Part shown: positions 34,078 through 45,590 of the stretch, one piece after another | Numbering within the stretch: position 1 is the stretch's first letter | How the letters are laid out: each line of letters starts with the position of its first letter | From: Guadua angustifolia | Taxonomy: Eukaryota > Streptophyta > Magnoliopsida > Poales > Poaceae | Assembly: GCA_036346375.1 (NCBI GenBank) | Contig: CM070508.1 | Coordinates: forward strand, 10,968,852-11,032,851 | Direction: 5' to 3' | DNA length: 64,000 nucleotides | The notes under the pieces: model-generated | Databases searched by the model: none | What the model was told of the DNA's origin: nothing | What the model saw: the letters and a program-made list of their open reading frames with translations, nothing else | Program-made: the position numbers and the translations under genes

Positions 34078-36960
34078 TCAATTTCGTGGTCGAAAGCAAA
34101 GCATTGGTGCCCCGCTTGACGCTACCGTCATGGGAGAAATTGAAGCATTAATTAGTGTCATCGCTTTATAAAGAAAAGTACGGGTCAACATGTAATGATC
34201 GATATACCACCGGCCGTTGTAGTCCAGATTGTCGATGATGAATGCGTGGATATGTGTCATTGTGTAGTATTCACATAAATTGTTCCTTGGGGTTGTTTCT
34301 GCATGGAAAATCGGTGTGTATTCTGAAATTTTTCACGTATGGACGATGTCGTTTGCTCTTCTTGCAAGATTGTTTGTACACCTGCTCATGGTTTTGAGTA
34401 GTCATTAAAATTAATTAGGTGCAATGGGATGGAAGATTATTAGAGCAATAATGCAACGACCGAAGTTACTCCGTTAGCAAGTCTATTAAGTCTTGGTATT
34501 CACCGCTTCGGTTTCTCATTGAGTCCAAGATGTTGATGTTGCTTTCGCCTAACATGAAGACAAGGACGATCCAAAGGAAAGTCGCAGAAGCCAATTAGTC
34601 GTCACATTGTGTTGCGATCAAATATGAGACACTAGTAGGCGAGGAAACACGATCGAAAGTTGTAGGGTAAAAGTACGTAGTCCTTGTGTTGTAGCTTTAG
34701 CAGCGCCTTGAGTACGTACACCTCAACATAATTTATTGTTTTTGGATCTTCAATAAGTTTGCAGTTGACCATGCCCGGGTCCAGGAATCCTATCTTTTCA
34801 TTGTTGTTCGCTCTAAGTGTCTGTGTCTCCATTCTACGTAAAAAAAGAATTCAGACCCTATGTTTAAGAGTACGTGAATATACAGCATGAATTATACAAG
34901 AGACTTACAGAATCCATATTCTTAATATAGACACGTCCAGAGCGTCTCGTTGGTACATCTGATATAGTTCCATGTGTTCAACCCAGAAAGAGTCGTCATT
35001 GTTGTGAAAGTCCATATCTTTGTATCTGACTGGGAAAGCAGTGTTTTGTGTCTTTTGGACATACCGCAGTACCAATCATGTAGACGCCAGAGTTGTGTGG
35101 TCGGGTTTGACCTCCTTATTTGGATGCAAGAAAGCTTCCCGCTAATCTAATTTCCACTTTACAGTGCTCGCCGCCCTTCAAGACCACTTTGGCTTCAAAG
35201 AATAAATGCTTTGCCACCATCTCCTTTAGATTTCTTCCTAGAGATGCGATCGTAGTCCGATAGTTGGCTAGGTTGAGGAGCTTCAGCTTATCCGTCTCCT
35301 GTCTGCTTAACCTTTGCTAAGTCCAGAAGAAATCCTGCTTAAGTGTGTTCGATTTCAATCTTAGCGGTGGTGGCGCTTTCTTGAAGTGCTTTTCTACATA
35401 GGCGCCTACTTTTTTTTTTTTGTTTCTTCGCCGGTCATTTCATATGGTCGCTTGTTGCTAAGAGTTTTGGCTAGCTTCACAGATGACAAACTTTTCCCTC
35501 GACCGTAGAATGTTCAGATCGCGTGCTCTTTTGGTCATGTGGCGCCGAGCAGAGGAGTTTTCTTGGGTGACGGCGGAGGAGGAGGACTTTTCTGGGTGGC
35601 GTTGGAGCAGAGAAGGAGCTTTTCGATGACGCCGGAGGAGGAGGAGGATCGTTTTAGATGGAGACTCCGCCCATCATCGTTGTTAACATCATCGTCGTTG
35701 TCATCTTCGAGGCAAACTTTATATATCGCTTGCCCACGCGATGAATGTGCCTATGCTTTGTCCAAGACTTTGCCCTCCTCCCGCGATCTCAACCTCTACT
35801 TTACAGATTCACAACCACGCCATCAATCGCAACTCGGGCGATCCCCGAGGAATTGGGCGGTTATGCAATATTCCGCCTTGTTGCATGGCTAAGCCACCCT
35901 TCACCACCTTGATGGTAATGTTCGCTACGGGCAAAAGTGCATCGCAGCTGCGGTCGGCTCTATGATTTTGTCCACAGAAAACTACACCGAGTCCTCTTCA
36001 GGAGGGTTAGCGGATGCTTGGCTGCTTTTGAGAACCCCCGGGACTTACGCTATGTGACCGATGACCTACGCTATGTGACCGACGCTCGCCAGACCTTTGT
36101 TACCATTTCTCGATCACTTTCATCTCGTTTCTTCAAATTCGACTTCCTTCTATGCATCCGGCTTCTATTTCTCGTATACATTCATTCAACTCGTTTTGTC
36201 CGGATTTCTTTGGTCGCTTGTACATATAGGCATCCTCCGGGAATGCCGCTTCCACGGCACCAAGCCAACCCTCTCGTGCGCACTGTGGTGCTCCCTATTA
36301 CCCAAGGCGCTGTTAGCTCGTCGTCCTCCCTTCTTGGCGTGAAGGAGCCCCAATAGCTTCGGAGTGGGCATCCGCGATCTTCCTCGAGATTTCTCGTCTT
36401 TCTCGCTTTTGAAGCTTAAGCCGCCATCATCCGACAGAGTAGCTCCTCGCAGCGCCCTGCTTCGATCTTGGGGCCATGTGAGACGCCACAAGAATAACCC
36501 ATCAAGTGCTAGCTATTCTTCCCTGCATCCCACTTGGGTACTTTCTTCACGTAGCCACCTGTTTCAGCACATGGGGGTAAATGTTCTTGTCCGAATTTGT
36601 TTTGTTCCACCGGGTCGATAGCCCGCCTTCATCGATATCTTATATTGCTTGAATTCATCCCAAAATTGTCAGAACTCCTCGAATCTATTAAAATCCGGCG
36701 CTTGATCCTTCTTGACGCATTCTTATTCAGCTTTGTCTTCCGGCTTCTTCCATGCGCTCCCATAACGCTTAGTGCATGTTTCCGCAATCTCCAACCGATC
36801 TTCGGGAATCAAACTTCATTGGCCAACTCGGCTCACAATGTTTCCTTGATGTCATCGGGAACATACGACGGAGAATCGCTACGACGTGTCCATGATCTGT
36901 ACATGATGGGCACATTGTCTCTAGCCAGACCCCGATGATGTCGTCCGATATGGCCCAAGC
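34078..36960 (-). pseudogene. CACTA second ORF: Transposase_24 and Ulp1-like domains
   Basis: Read on the minus strand, 36940-36600 gives a broken frame with YVPDDIKETL, a KHALSVMG block and NRFEEF, matching the Transposase_24 (Ptta/En/Spm) domain. Further on, 35060-34880 has WVEHMELYQ- and QRDALDV-type blocks split across frames, and 34832-34632 reads KIGFLDPGMVNCKLIEDP followed by LLKLQHKDYVLLPYNF, typical of the Ulp1 (C48) peptidase-like domain of these proteins. The catalytic His-Asp-Cys region is not intact. The gene is thoroughly frameshifted. Such proteins occur alongside TNP2 in grass CACTA elements; their exact role is not settled. Confidence 0.72.
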
Positions 36961-37514
36961 AATGACGCTGGTATAGTTGGTTCTCCGACTTCACTAAGCT
37001 CAACTATCACCTTCGCTCACCTGCGCAAGATCTTTGCCGGGACCTCGTCCGCGACGCTAGCTCGGTGCACTAGATGTCCGACCGTGATTTTGATTGTTTC
37101 ATTAGTCGCTTGGCTCGCTTCTAATTTCATCGGGAAGCATATCCTACGATATAATCCTAGTAAAGACTTACCTCATGTACATTTGTTGCCTCGACTTGTT
37201 CCAGTTGAGGAACTCCGGCTTCGCTCGGGCTTTGGTCCATGGGCTCAACGCCATCCCAAGACTTGTCCATTGTGAGAGGCCATGTGTGGCAAGTTTTCTA
37301 GAATTTTAAATTAACAAAATCACGAGATGAATCTTCACATATATATCAATGTTGTGCATATATAAGGCGAATCACCATTTTGTCATATCGTTACATAATA
37401 ATCAGAACGCATATATATATTAATAGTGTAAATTTCAAAATCTTAATCGCATGGATCGATTCTACTACAACCTACTTTCGGGACAGAGGGAGCAGTAACA
37501 AAGAACATATACAA

Positions 37515-37737
37515 TTTCACATATACTTACACATGATACATATACATTGACAATTCACATATACTTATACATATCACATATACTTACACATGATACATAT
37601 ACAGCTTGACAATTCACATATACTTATACATATCACATACACTTACACATGATACATATACAGCTTGACAATTCACATATACTTATACATATCACATATA
37701 CTTACACATGATACATATATATTGACACAGCAATGAC
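37515..37737. repeat. Tandem repeat, 58-bp period, four copies
   Basis: ACACATGATACATATA recurs at 37529, 37587, 37645 and 37704. Each unit also holds TTGACAATTCACATATACTT. Copies are nearly identical, much better preserved than the surrounding element, so the array is recent. AT-rich and non-coding. Confidence 0.9.
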
Positions 37738-38599
37738 ACTTATTGCTTCACATAATTCATGCTTTCTTTTCCATGCATCATGATAATTGCTCATCAACTC
37801 AATGCTCGATTGTCAACATGATGGACTCTTCACCATGACGATGTCATCACAGACTCACGATGGATTGCCTACTGCTATGAAAGCCCATCTAGCCCGACAT
37901 CAAAAGCCATTGCTAGAGAAGGTCCTCGCTCGACGGACAAAAGCATGGCTGCCAGAGAGCATACGATACAACTGGTGAAGAAAGACACGAGGTGACGTGC
38001 TTGGTTGACAAGGAACCGATTGCTCGCTTTTTGGTGTAATAGACTATTAACATTCTAGTTGTGGATTTATAACCTTATTTCATTTTTGAAAATCATATAA
38101 ATGTGGAATAAGAATGATTCATTATTTTTATTGAGCAATAAGCAATAATATTCTAAAGAATATATGAGTTGGGCCCTCGTCTCTTGGCGCCATTTCACGA
38201 TGAATTTGTGACAACCTTACCTTATTGAAAATAAACAATATTTCAATACTTTAATGACAAGAGAGTAATTAATTGAGAACTGAGTGCTAATATATATCTA
38301 ATGAATCAGATAATGGAAATAAGCTTGTCGACTAGCATACACATTTCCACACAAATTCAATACAAGCATATAGTTATCCTCACATAAGTAAAATATCTAA
38401 ACAAGACCAACAAGACTTAAGATACTCACATACATAAGGTCGACCTTGAACACATACACATACATATCCAATTACCAAAGAAGGTGTAAGAATATTCAAA
38501 CAAAATTTCCTCACATAAAGACAACATTATGTCATTCATATGGAGGTAATTATATACGATTGCTCTCAGATTATTGGGTTTGAATGAAGATTAGAACCT

Positions 38600-39015
38600 T
38601 CATCTCATCACAGATGTGCAAAACAATTAATTGAGTAAATAAGGCCTTAAATCATCACAGAGCAATAGCATCGGCCAACCCTAGAATCATCACAGAGCAA
38701 CATCACGAGCAATAACATCGAGAACCCAAGAATCATCGATTGTCAATGCATGTTAGTCTACCAACTTAAGGCCTTATTTACGTAACAATTGTCAATATCA
38801 TCGAGAACCCTAGAATCATCACAGAGCAATAGCATCGCCAACCCTAGAATCATCACAGAGCAACATCACAGAGCAACATCAGAGCAACATCACAGAGCAG
38901 TAACATCGAGAACCCTAGAATCATCACAGAGCAGTAGCATCGGCCAACCCTAGAATCATCACAGGGCAACATCACGAGCAACATCACAGAGCACTAACAT
39001 CGAGAACCCTAGCAT
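38600..39015. repeat. Degenerate tandem repeats AGAATCATCACAGAGCAACATC
   Basis: Variants of CCCTAGAATCATCACAGAG plus CAATAGCATCGGCCAA or CAACATCACGAG recur at roughly 15-45 bp spacing, interrupted by one unrelated stretch near 38735-38795. It lies upstream (minus-strand sense) of the Ulp1-type pseudogene and next to a GC-rich patch at 39020-39210. Confidence 0.75.
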
Positions 39016-39284
39016 CATCACTAGCTTACGTGGCGGGAGGGCGCGGGAAGGAGGCACCGAGAGGAAGGAGGCACCGCAGCGGAGGGGAGGGCACTCGCAG
39101 GGGAGGCGCCAAGACGGAGAGGCGCCGCCAGACGGAGGAGGCACCGGAGGAGGCGTCGCCGCCGCGGAGGGCGGCGTGGGGAGAGTCGACGGCGGCTAGG
39201 GCGCAGAGAAGAACTCAAACAAATTGCGTAAATGGCTAAGTGCGGAAATGGCTAAGTCGCGGAGGAAATGTATATATGGGGAGG

Positions 39285-39586
39285 ATTATTAATGCCGGTT
39301 CAAAGATGTGAACGGCGGTGATATATTATCTCTGCCGCTTATTATAGACCCGGTGATAGTGAAATATCGTTGCGGTTCATAATGACCGGCGATAATATTT
39401 ACATATCGCTGCTTAGGGTCATAACGCCGACACTAAAATAATTATTCTTGCCGGTTCATGAACCGCAAGAATAATTATTTTTAGTGCGGGCGTTTTATGA
39501 CCCAAGAAGGATATAAATATTCGCCGGTCATTTATGAACCGGCAGTGATATTGTAATAGTAGGGTCCGTGATGTTCTATTGTAGTG
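39285..39586. repeat. Internal CACTA subterminal cluster with terminus-like end
   Basis: GCCGGTTC / GAACCGGCAGTGATA repeats in both orientations lead to ATGTTCTATTGTAGTG at 39571-39586. On the minus strand this reads CACTACAATAGAACAT, resembling the left end CACTACGAACAT if four bases are skipped. This is what the right end of an element beginning at 33373 would look like. Confidence 0.65.
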
Positions 39587-39960
39587 CGCGTGATATATAG
39601 CTATTATCGCTGCTGCGCATTATGACTATGGCAATCGATGTGTTTTATTAGTGTCTGCTCGCTTGTCAACCGCAGACGCGATGTTCCTTATCGCCGCTTT
39701 GTGCGAAGTGGCAAGGACTTATCGCCTTGGTAGGAAAAGTGGCACACTTATCGCCGCTGCAAGGAAAAGTGGCATACTGTTTTATCCCAACCAAATACAA
39801 ACATTGGAATTTCGTTAGCCCAACCAAATAAGAGCTATTTAGGGCTCATACAAATTGCTAATTTATTTGTAAAAACCCCAAATATAAACATTGGAATTTT
39901 CCTTTTTGTTTTATTTAAAATTTGGTTAATTAGGAATAATCAATAAAACTTGCTCTTACT

Positions 39961-40140
39961 ATGTCATCTTCATCCATTGACATTTATTGCTTTTTGATTG
40001 ACTATAATAATCAATACTCCATAAATTTCAAATTGAAGCATGTCCTTCGTACAAAATGTTTATATCAAAAATTAAAGCTTGACCTTCATACAAAATAAAG
40101 CATATCCTTGATTACACAACTAAGTTACAATCCGCCTTCG
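39961..40140. repeat. Direct repeat flanking TNP2, copy 1
   Basis: CATCCATTGACATTTA, TATAATAATCAATACTC, AAATTGAAGCATGTCCTTCG and ACAAAATAAAGCATATC occur here and again at 43612-43790 in the same orientation. Copy 1 lies immediately 3' of the TNP2 reading frame (minus-strand sense), so it is probably 3' untranslated sequence. Confidence 0.85.
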
Positions 40141-43100
40141 TTATGATCGGCAGATGTATGTAGCTTCCTCTGTGTCTTCCATGAGACCTAGGTCGATGTT
40201 CTCACCGAAAGGAGGAAGCTCATCAAACCGGTTATAGTCTTCCTCGTCGACTACATTCTCAACTCCCACAATCTTTCTTTTTGATTGAAGAACCACGTAT
40301 GCGTTCCTTGTCACCGGATCCCTCACAAAGAAAATTTGTGTAACGGCATTAGCAAGTACAAATGGTTCTTCTCTCAGATCCGACGTGTTTGAAGTCCACG
40401 GTAGTGATACCATACTTGTCGATGTTCACGCCCTAGGTAGTCGACCCATCGGCACCGAAGAGGGGACCTTCAAAGGCCCATAGTCAAGCTCCCAAATCTC
40501 TTCTATGAATCAGAGTACGCGTCAAGATATTGCCATTGTTGTCATAAGCATCTATACGGACCTCATTGTTTTGGTTGGTGCTCTTGTTATCTTGTGCTCT
40601 CGATAAAATGTGTACCCATTGATGTCGTATCCTTCAAATGTCAAAATTGTATATGATGGTCCCTTAGCCGGCGTTCTCAATTGCGCGACTGCTTATGTAT
40701 GCATCATGTATCTAAGCAACCAATCTCCAAAGTTATCTCTGTTCTCTCATGATCCAAACCTCGACTTACATGGGTTTTGTCTTCGTAGCATGTTCTTGTG
40801 CATGTCGACATACGGGCCGCCATAACCGATTGGTGCAGAATCAGAAATGTGCTTGCGTGAATGAAGCACGATCATTTGTACGGATCGATTTCTGACCTAG
40901 TGTCCCTTTCCCTTGTAGCCTCCCTTCATGGCGAGATACGGGCACACCAATCGGTTTGAGATCCATGTAATCGATGCAGAACTCGATGACCTCCTCGGTT
41001 CCCCAACCTTCGGCAATGCACCCTTCCTACCGATGTCGACATTTAACATATTTCTTCACAACCCCATGAACCTCTCGAAGGGTACATCCGATGTAGAAAC
41101 ACAGGCCAAGAAAGCAGATTCTTTCACAATATGAACAATGAGATGGACCATAATATCGAAGAAGGATGGAGGGAAGCACATCTCAAGCCAACCATAGAGT
41201 TTGGATCACGCCTTGCTGCAGCTTATCCGGTTTCAACGGTTCGATAACTTCTGTGAAATCGCGTTGAAGAATGAACACAACTTTATAATTGGGTCTCGTG
41301 ACTTTCTCTAGCGAACCCCTAATTGCTACAGAAGCATCTGTGTCATCATCACGTGGCAATCATGAGACTTCATACCAACTAATTTCAAGTCTTTCATTGA
41401 GACTAGCCTCTTTAGGTTGGCGAATAACCGGATGGAACTTTGACTCGTGCAAGCACTCACACACGCTAATTTTCTCAATCTTGCTTAAAGTGTAGCAAGT
41501 CATGGAAGGTACTTTTTCCTTGACCCAGTCTTCATGATGCGACTCCTTCCCGAAGTTTCATATCTTGCGTGTCCATCCGCGCCTTGAGTGTATCTTTTGT
41601 TTTGCGGTATGTCTAGTAAAATACCAAGCAAGTCGTCACACACGTTCTTCTCTATATGCATGACATCGATAGCATGTCGAACATCCAGTGCCGCCAAGAA
41701 GGTAGGTCCATAAACATCGATCTCTTTTTCCACAAAGGAGTCAGATCACCGAACTCGACCGATGTACTTGGCTCCCTTTCCATGGATAATTTTAATATCC
41801 TTTACTGCCGCAAATATCTCTTTGCCGTTATGATGTTTTGAGTGAAGCGATCTCCTTTGTACCGTCAAAAGCTCTCTTGTTGTTGCGATCACGGTGGTCC
41901 TTATGGCGAACCTACGATGCCGCATGTAACACATTTTTCGACAAGATTTCAGCCACCGGCCTCAGATCACCCATGCAATGCACGATCCATTGAATCCTTT
42001 TATAGTCCGCCGAAAGATTGCCAAGAGCAGGTAATCATTGATGGTTACGAACAACAACGCCCGTAGCATGAAGTTCTCTCTTCAGACTCATCCCATACCA
42101 GCAAATCGTGCTCCACAATACCGTAAGATCTTCAACAAAGGGTTTGAGGAACACATCAATATCGTTGCGAGTTGCCTCGGCCCTTGGATCAAGAACGGCA
42201 TCATAATGTACTTCCTCTTCATGCAAAGCCAAGGAGGAAGGTTGTACATACATAAAGTCACCGCCAAGTGCTATGACGACTACTCATGTTGCGAAAGGGT
42301 TCATCCCATCCGTCTTGAGTCCGAACCTTATATTCCTCATATCATATGCAAAGTGTTTCTTGTATTTTCGTCGATATTCCTCCACCGCTGCTGAGTCGCC
42401 AGGTGTCTAAGCATTCCATCCTTTACGCTCCTCGGCATGCCATCGCAGCAATTGAGCATGCCTTTTGTTCGCATAAGCGAGGCGCTTGACGGGATTATAG
42501 GAAATACCACACCACCTTAGTCGGAGGTCTTTTCTTCTTACATCGACCCTCGATATCGTCATCGCCGCTTATACCGAGATGCCTTGCAAACGGGACATGC
42601 ATCCAAATTTGCAAACTCATTGCGATACAATATGCAATCGTTTGGACATGCGTGTATTTTTCGCACTTCCAATCCCAACGGCAAACAACTGCTTGGCACA
42701 GTGCACGTGGTTCTTGGCAACACGTTACCCTCGAAGGACATCTCTGAAGAAACCTAACGACTCTGTGAAACTCTTGTCGGACCAACCATTGCTTGCCTTC
42801 AATCTGCAAAGCGGCGTAAGCACAACATGCAGCTTTTTGAACTCCTCTTTGCAGCCTGGGTACAAGGGTGTTGTAGAATCCTCTACCATACGTTGAAACT
42901 TCTGAAAATCCCTTTCACTCGTGAGGTCCTCCTCCCCATCATGCAACATCTGTTCTAGATCATCTTCATGGTTATCGATGAATGTCTCTTCATGGGTGTC
43001 GACGAACGTATTTTCCACCGCGGTTGAGTCGTTGTCTTCATCATCATCAATCAGATGCCCTTCACGCACAATCTCATCTTCACCATGCTCGGTCCAACAG

Positions 43101-43315
43101 GTATAGGCAGGCTTGAAACCCCTTCGAAGCAAGTGTGCACGGATCGCCTCAAGGTTCGAAAATTGCTTCTCATTCTTGCAATCGATGCACGGGCAACAAA
43201 TATAGTCCATCAGCTTATTTGACTTGTACGCCGCAGCCGCGCTCAGAAAACTAGTCACACCGTTAAAGTACTCTCTATCGCGACGGTCCGCTTCATACAT
43301 CCATCTTCGATCCAT
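40141..43315 (-). pseudogene. TNP2-type CACTA transposase (TNPD-like)
   Basis: The N-terminal 196-codon frame (43315-42725) starts MDRRWMYEADRRDREYF and contains the transposase-associated domain with its CCPCIDCKN cysteines and RAHLLRRGF. Transposase_21 follows in shifted frames: KIHACPNDCILYR and DACPVCKASRYK (42741-42559), DIDVFLKPFVEDL (about 42180), and ALDVRHAIDVMHIEKNVCDD (41700-41620). DUF4218 is visible at about 41420-40880 (KSHDCHVMMTQML, EGCIAEGWGTEEVIEF, SRHEGRLQGKGT). A C-terminal DUF4216-like segment (FVLANAVTQIFFV) ends at 40141. The full family protein is about the size covered here. The copy has many frameshifts and some stops, so no transposase can be made from it. Confidence 0.9.
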
Positions 43316-43424
43316 CTACAAATATTTACAACAAATAAAATCTTAGTAAATCAATAAGTGCTCACAAATTGTTTTATACATTTAATTTGTTATGTAGTGC
43401 TAATTAATGTAGAAATTTTCATTA

Positions 43425-43925
43425 CTTATAAATCTATATCCAAATCTCGATTGTAAAACCAATTAAATAATTGCTATTAGTTATATATAATGGTCCGTCC
43501 AACAAATTTGAGTACTATTATCTCTTCTTCTCTCATTTCAGTACTATTTTATCAAGGAGTATCGGATGAGGAACATAATTCTTTTATGCTTAGCCTTTTT
43601 ACATCAATTATATACCTATTCATCCATTGGACATTTACTTTTTCTGGATGATTATAATAATCAATACTCTATACATTACAAATTGAAGCATGTCCTTCGT
43701 ACAAAATGTATATATTACAAATTGAAGCTTGACCTTCATACAAAATAAAGCATATCTTTAATTATACAACTAAGTTACGATCCCACCTTCATGTTTATCG
43801 ATGAACGTTTGGCACATGCGTGGTTGCTATTAGTTATATATAAATCTATATCCAAATCTAGATTTTAAAATCAATTAAATAATTGCTATTAGTTATATAT
43901 AATGGTCCGTCTAGCAAATTTACAT
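43425..43925. repeat. Pair of about 85-bp direct repeats, 410 bp apart
   Basis: AAATCTATATCCAAATCT, CAATTAAATAATTGCTATTAG and ATATATAATGGTCCGTC occur at 43430-43510 and again at 43840-43920. They bracket the second copy of the TNP2-flanking repeat, suggesting a local duplication or insertion. Confidence 0.8.
43612..43790. repeat. Direct repeat flanking TNP2, copy 2
   Basis: Same sequence as 39961-40140 with scattered differences, now placed 5' of the TNP2 gene. Its similarity stops at the point where the TNP2 coding sequence would begin in copy 1, as if a second TNP2 3' end had been left here. Confidence 0.85.
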
Positions 43926-44319
43926 TACTTACACAAGTATTAAATTAACATACACCTAAATAAAGAAACAATTTTAAGTATTTAGATTAAACAATAGTTA
44001 ATTATGAAGTGCTACCACATTTAAATTCAATCAACAAATTAAATGCAATCACTATACAAATAAAAGTTGGTAATTTCAAATCTAAACTCAAGATTACATA
44101 TCTAATTGTGTTGACTAGGCAATATATAATTACGATCACAACCTACAACAATATAGAACGTAATATCCAACTAAGCAAAGACACGAACCTTAGATCGAAG
44201 TTAGAAAGCGACAAATTACACCAAATTTGAGAGCAAAATTTGCCCCTCTCCACCCCAATCGAGCAAGAACAGAGCTCCTCTGCATTCGGACATCTTGGGA
44301 AGGGAGCCAGGTATATATA

Positions 44320-45590
44320 GTGGGATATTATCACTTTGCGGTTTATTCTCTTGAGCCGGCGGTAATATATCATTAGGTTCTATCTCAAAAACCAAAGTGA
44401 TATGGCTGCCTTTTTCGCGCAATTCACTTTATCTTCGCGGTTACCTTTGTTGAACCGACACTAATACTTTCACCGCCGGTTCTCTATCTAAAACCGCGAT
44501 GATATTGACCCGCTTCCGCCCAATCGATTTAGCGATTGCGATTATATATGTATTGTTCCTATCTTTGCGGTTGAATTTAAAACCGGGTGATAATATTATC
44601 ACTGCGGTTGAATTTAATAACCGCGGTGATAATATGAACCTTACATCTCCGCCGCCAACGATCGTCGCTTTTCCCCATTCTCTCGCCAACCATTGCGCTT
44701 CCCCATTGTCATAATTGTTGGGCTTCCCATTCCTCCTCTATATAATGCGCTCCTCAACTGTGGCGTTCCTCACAATCCACCATTCTTTGCAAGAATGGCA
44801 CCCCCAAGCGAGCACGTCTTGGGCAAAAGCAGTGATCCGCCGCTAGAGAAGAAGGAGGAGAAGGAGGAGGAGGAGGAGGAGGAGGAGGAAGAGGACTACG
44901 AGGAGGAGGAAAAAGAGGAGGAAGAGGAGGAGGAGGCGATTTACGACGGCAGCAAGCTCTGGCGAGCTCCTTCGGCGTTGGGGTAAGACCAACTCCGCCA
45001 CCGAATCGGATTCAGAGGAGGAGGAGCATCGATGCAACTCCGATCGGTCATCCGGCGATAGCTCGGACGAGGAGGAGGAGGGCACGATGACGAGTTTTCG
45101 ATATAGGGTTTAATATGTTTTGTATATAAAATTATGACTATATGTAATTATGGACTACAAATGTTCTACGATAGATAAATAACAAATGTTTAATATGTTA
45201 TGTTTTTTTATCTAATTATGCTTTGATATGTTTTGTATCTTAACAAATTTTGGGTAATATCATTGCCGGTTCTGGAGTAAAAGTGGCAGTGAAAATTGTC
45301 TTATCACTGCGGTTAAAAAGAAAAACCGGTAATGATAGATCACTACTAGGTTTTAATATAAACCGGCGGTGATATCTTCTTATCACGCGGTTCTCTCTAA
45401 AGCGGCAATGATATTGCCTCCACTCGTCTTTGGAAAATTTTACTATTCTTATCTTTAGGTTGAAATTAGAATCGGCGGATGATAATCACCGCCGGTTGAA
45501 ATTGGAACCGGCAGTGATAATATTATCACTACCGGCTTGCGCCTAACCGACAGTGATGGGGCGTCGCGGATGAAGCAGTCTGTAGTAGTG
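44320..45590. repeat. CACTA subterminal repeats, right end
   Basis: GCGGTGATAATAT and ACCGCCGGTT-type motifs in both orientations occupy 44320-44640 and 45240-45560, ending at GTAGTAGTG. The acidic ORF and a TATA-rich gap separate the two blocks. Confidence 0.8.
44795..45113 (+). pseudogene. Short acidic (Glu-rich) ORF inside the CACTA right end
   Basis: The plus-strand frame begins MAPPSEHVLGKSSDPP and runs into an almost uninterrupted stretch of glutamate encoded by GAG/GAA repeats (44850-44937), ending at a stop at 44984-44986. A one-step frame change leads into ATESDSEEEEHRCNSD, then SSDEEEEG, and a stop at 45111-45113, so a single indel probably separates the two halves. It is opposite in strand to TNP2 and sits between two blocks of subterminal repeats. 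I do not know a function. It could be an element accessory protein, a captured host exon or a trinucleotide-expansion artefact. Confidence 0.4.

Larger units (their letters stand above)
33373..45590 (-). mobile_element. CACTA (En/Spm) transposon complex
   Basis: The left edge starts CACTACGAACATG; the right edge ends GTAGTAGTG (CACTACTAC on the minus strand). Both edges are followed inward by clustered ACCGCCGGTT/GCGGTGATA subterminal repeats. Minus-strand pseudogenes for TNP2 (40141-43315) and a Transposase_24/Ulp1 protein (34078-36960) appear in the order usual for grass CACTA elements. A third subterminal cluster ending GTAGTG at 39581-39586 means this may be two adjoining or nested elements. 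The 3-bp flanks (CAC left, TTA right) do not match. Confidence 0.8.

Noticed and set aside
37515..37737. CRISPR-like regular repeats
   Set aside because: The units are directly tandem without unique spacers, and the context is a plant transposon.
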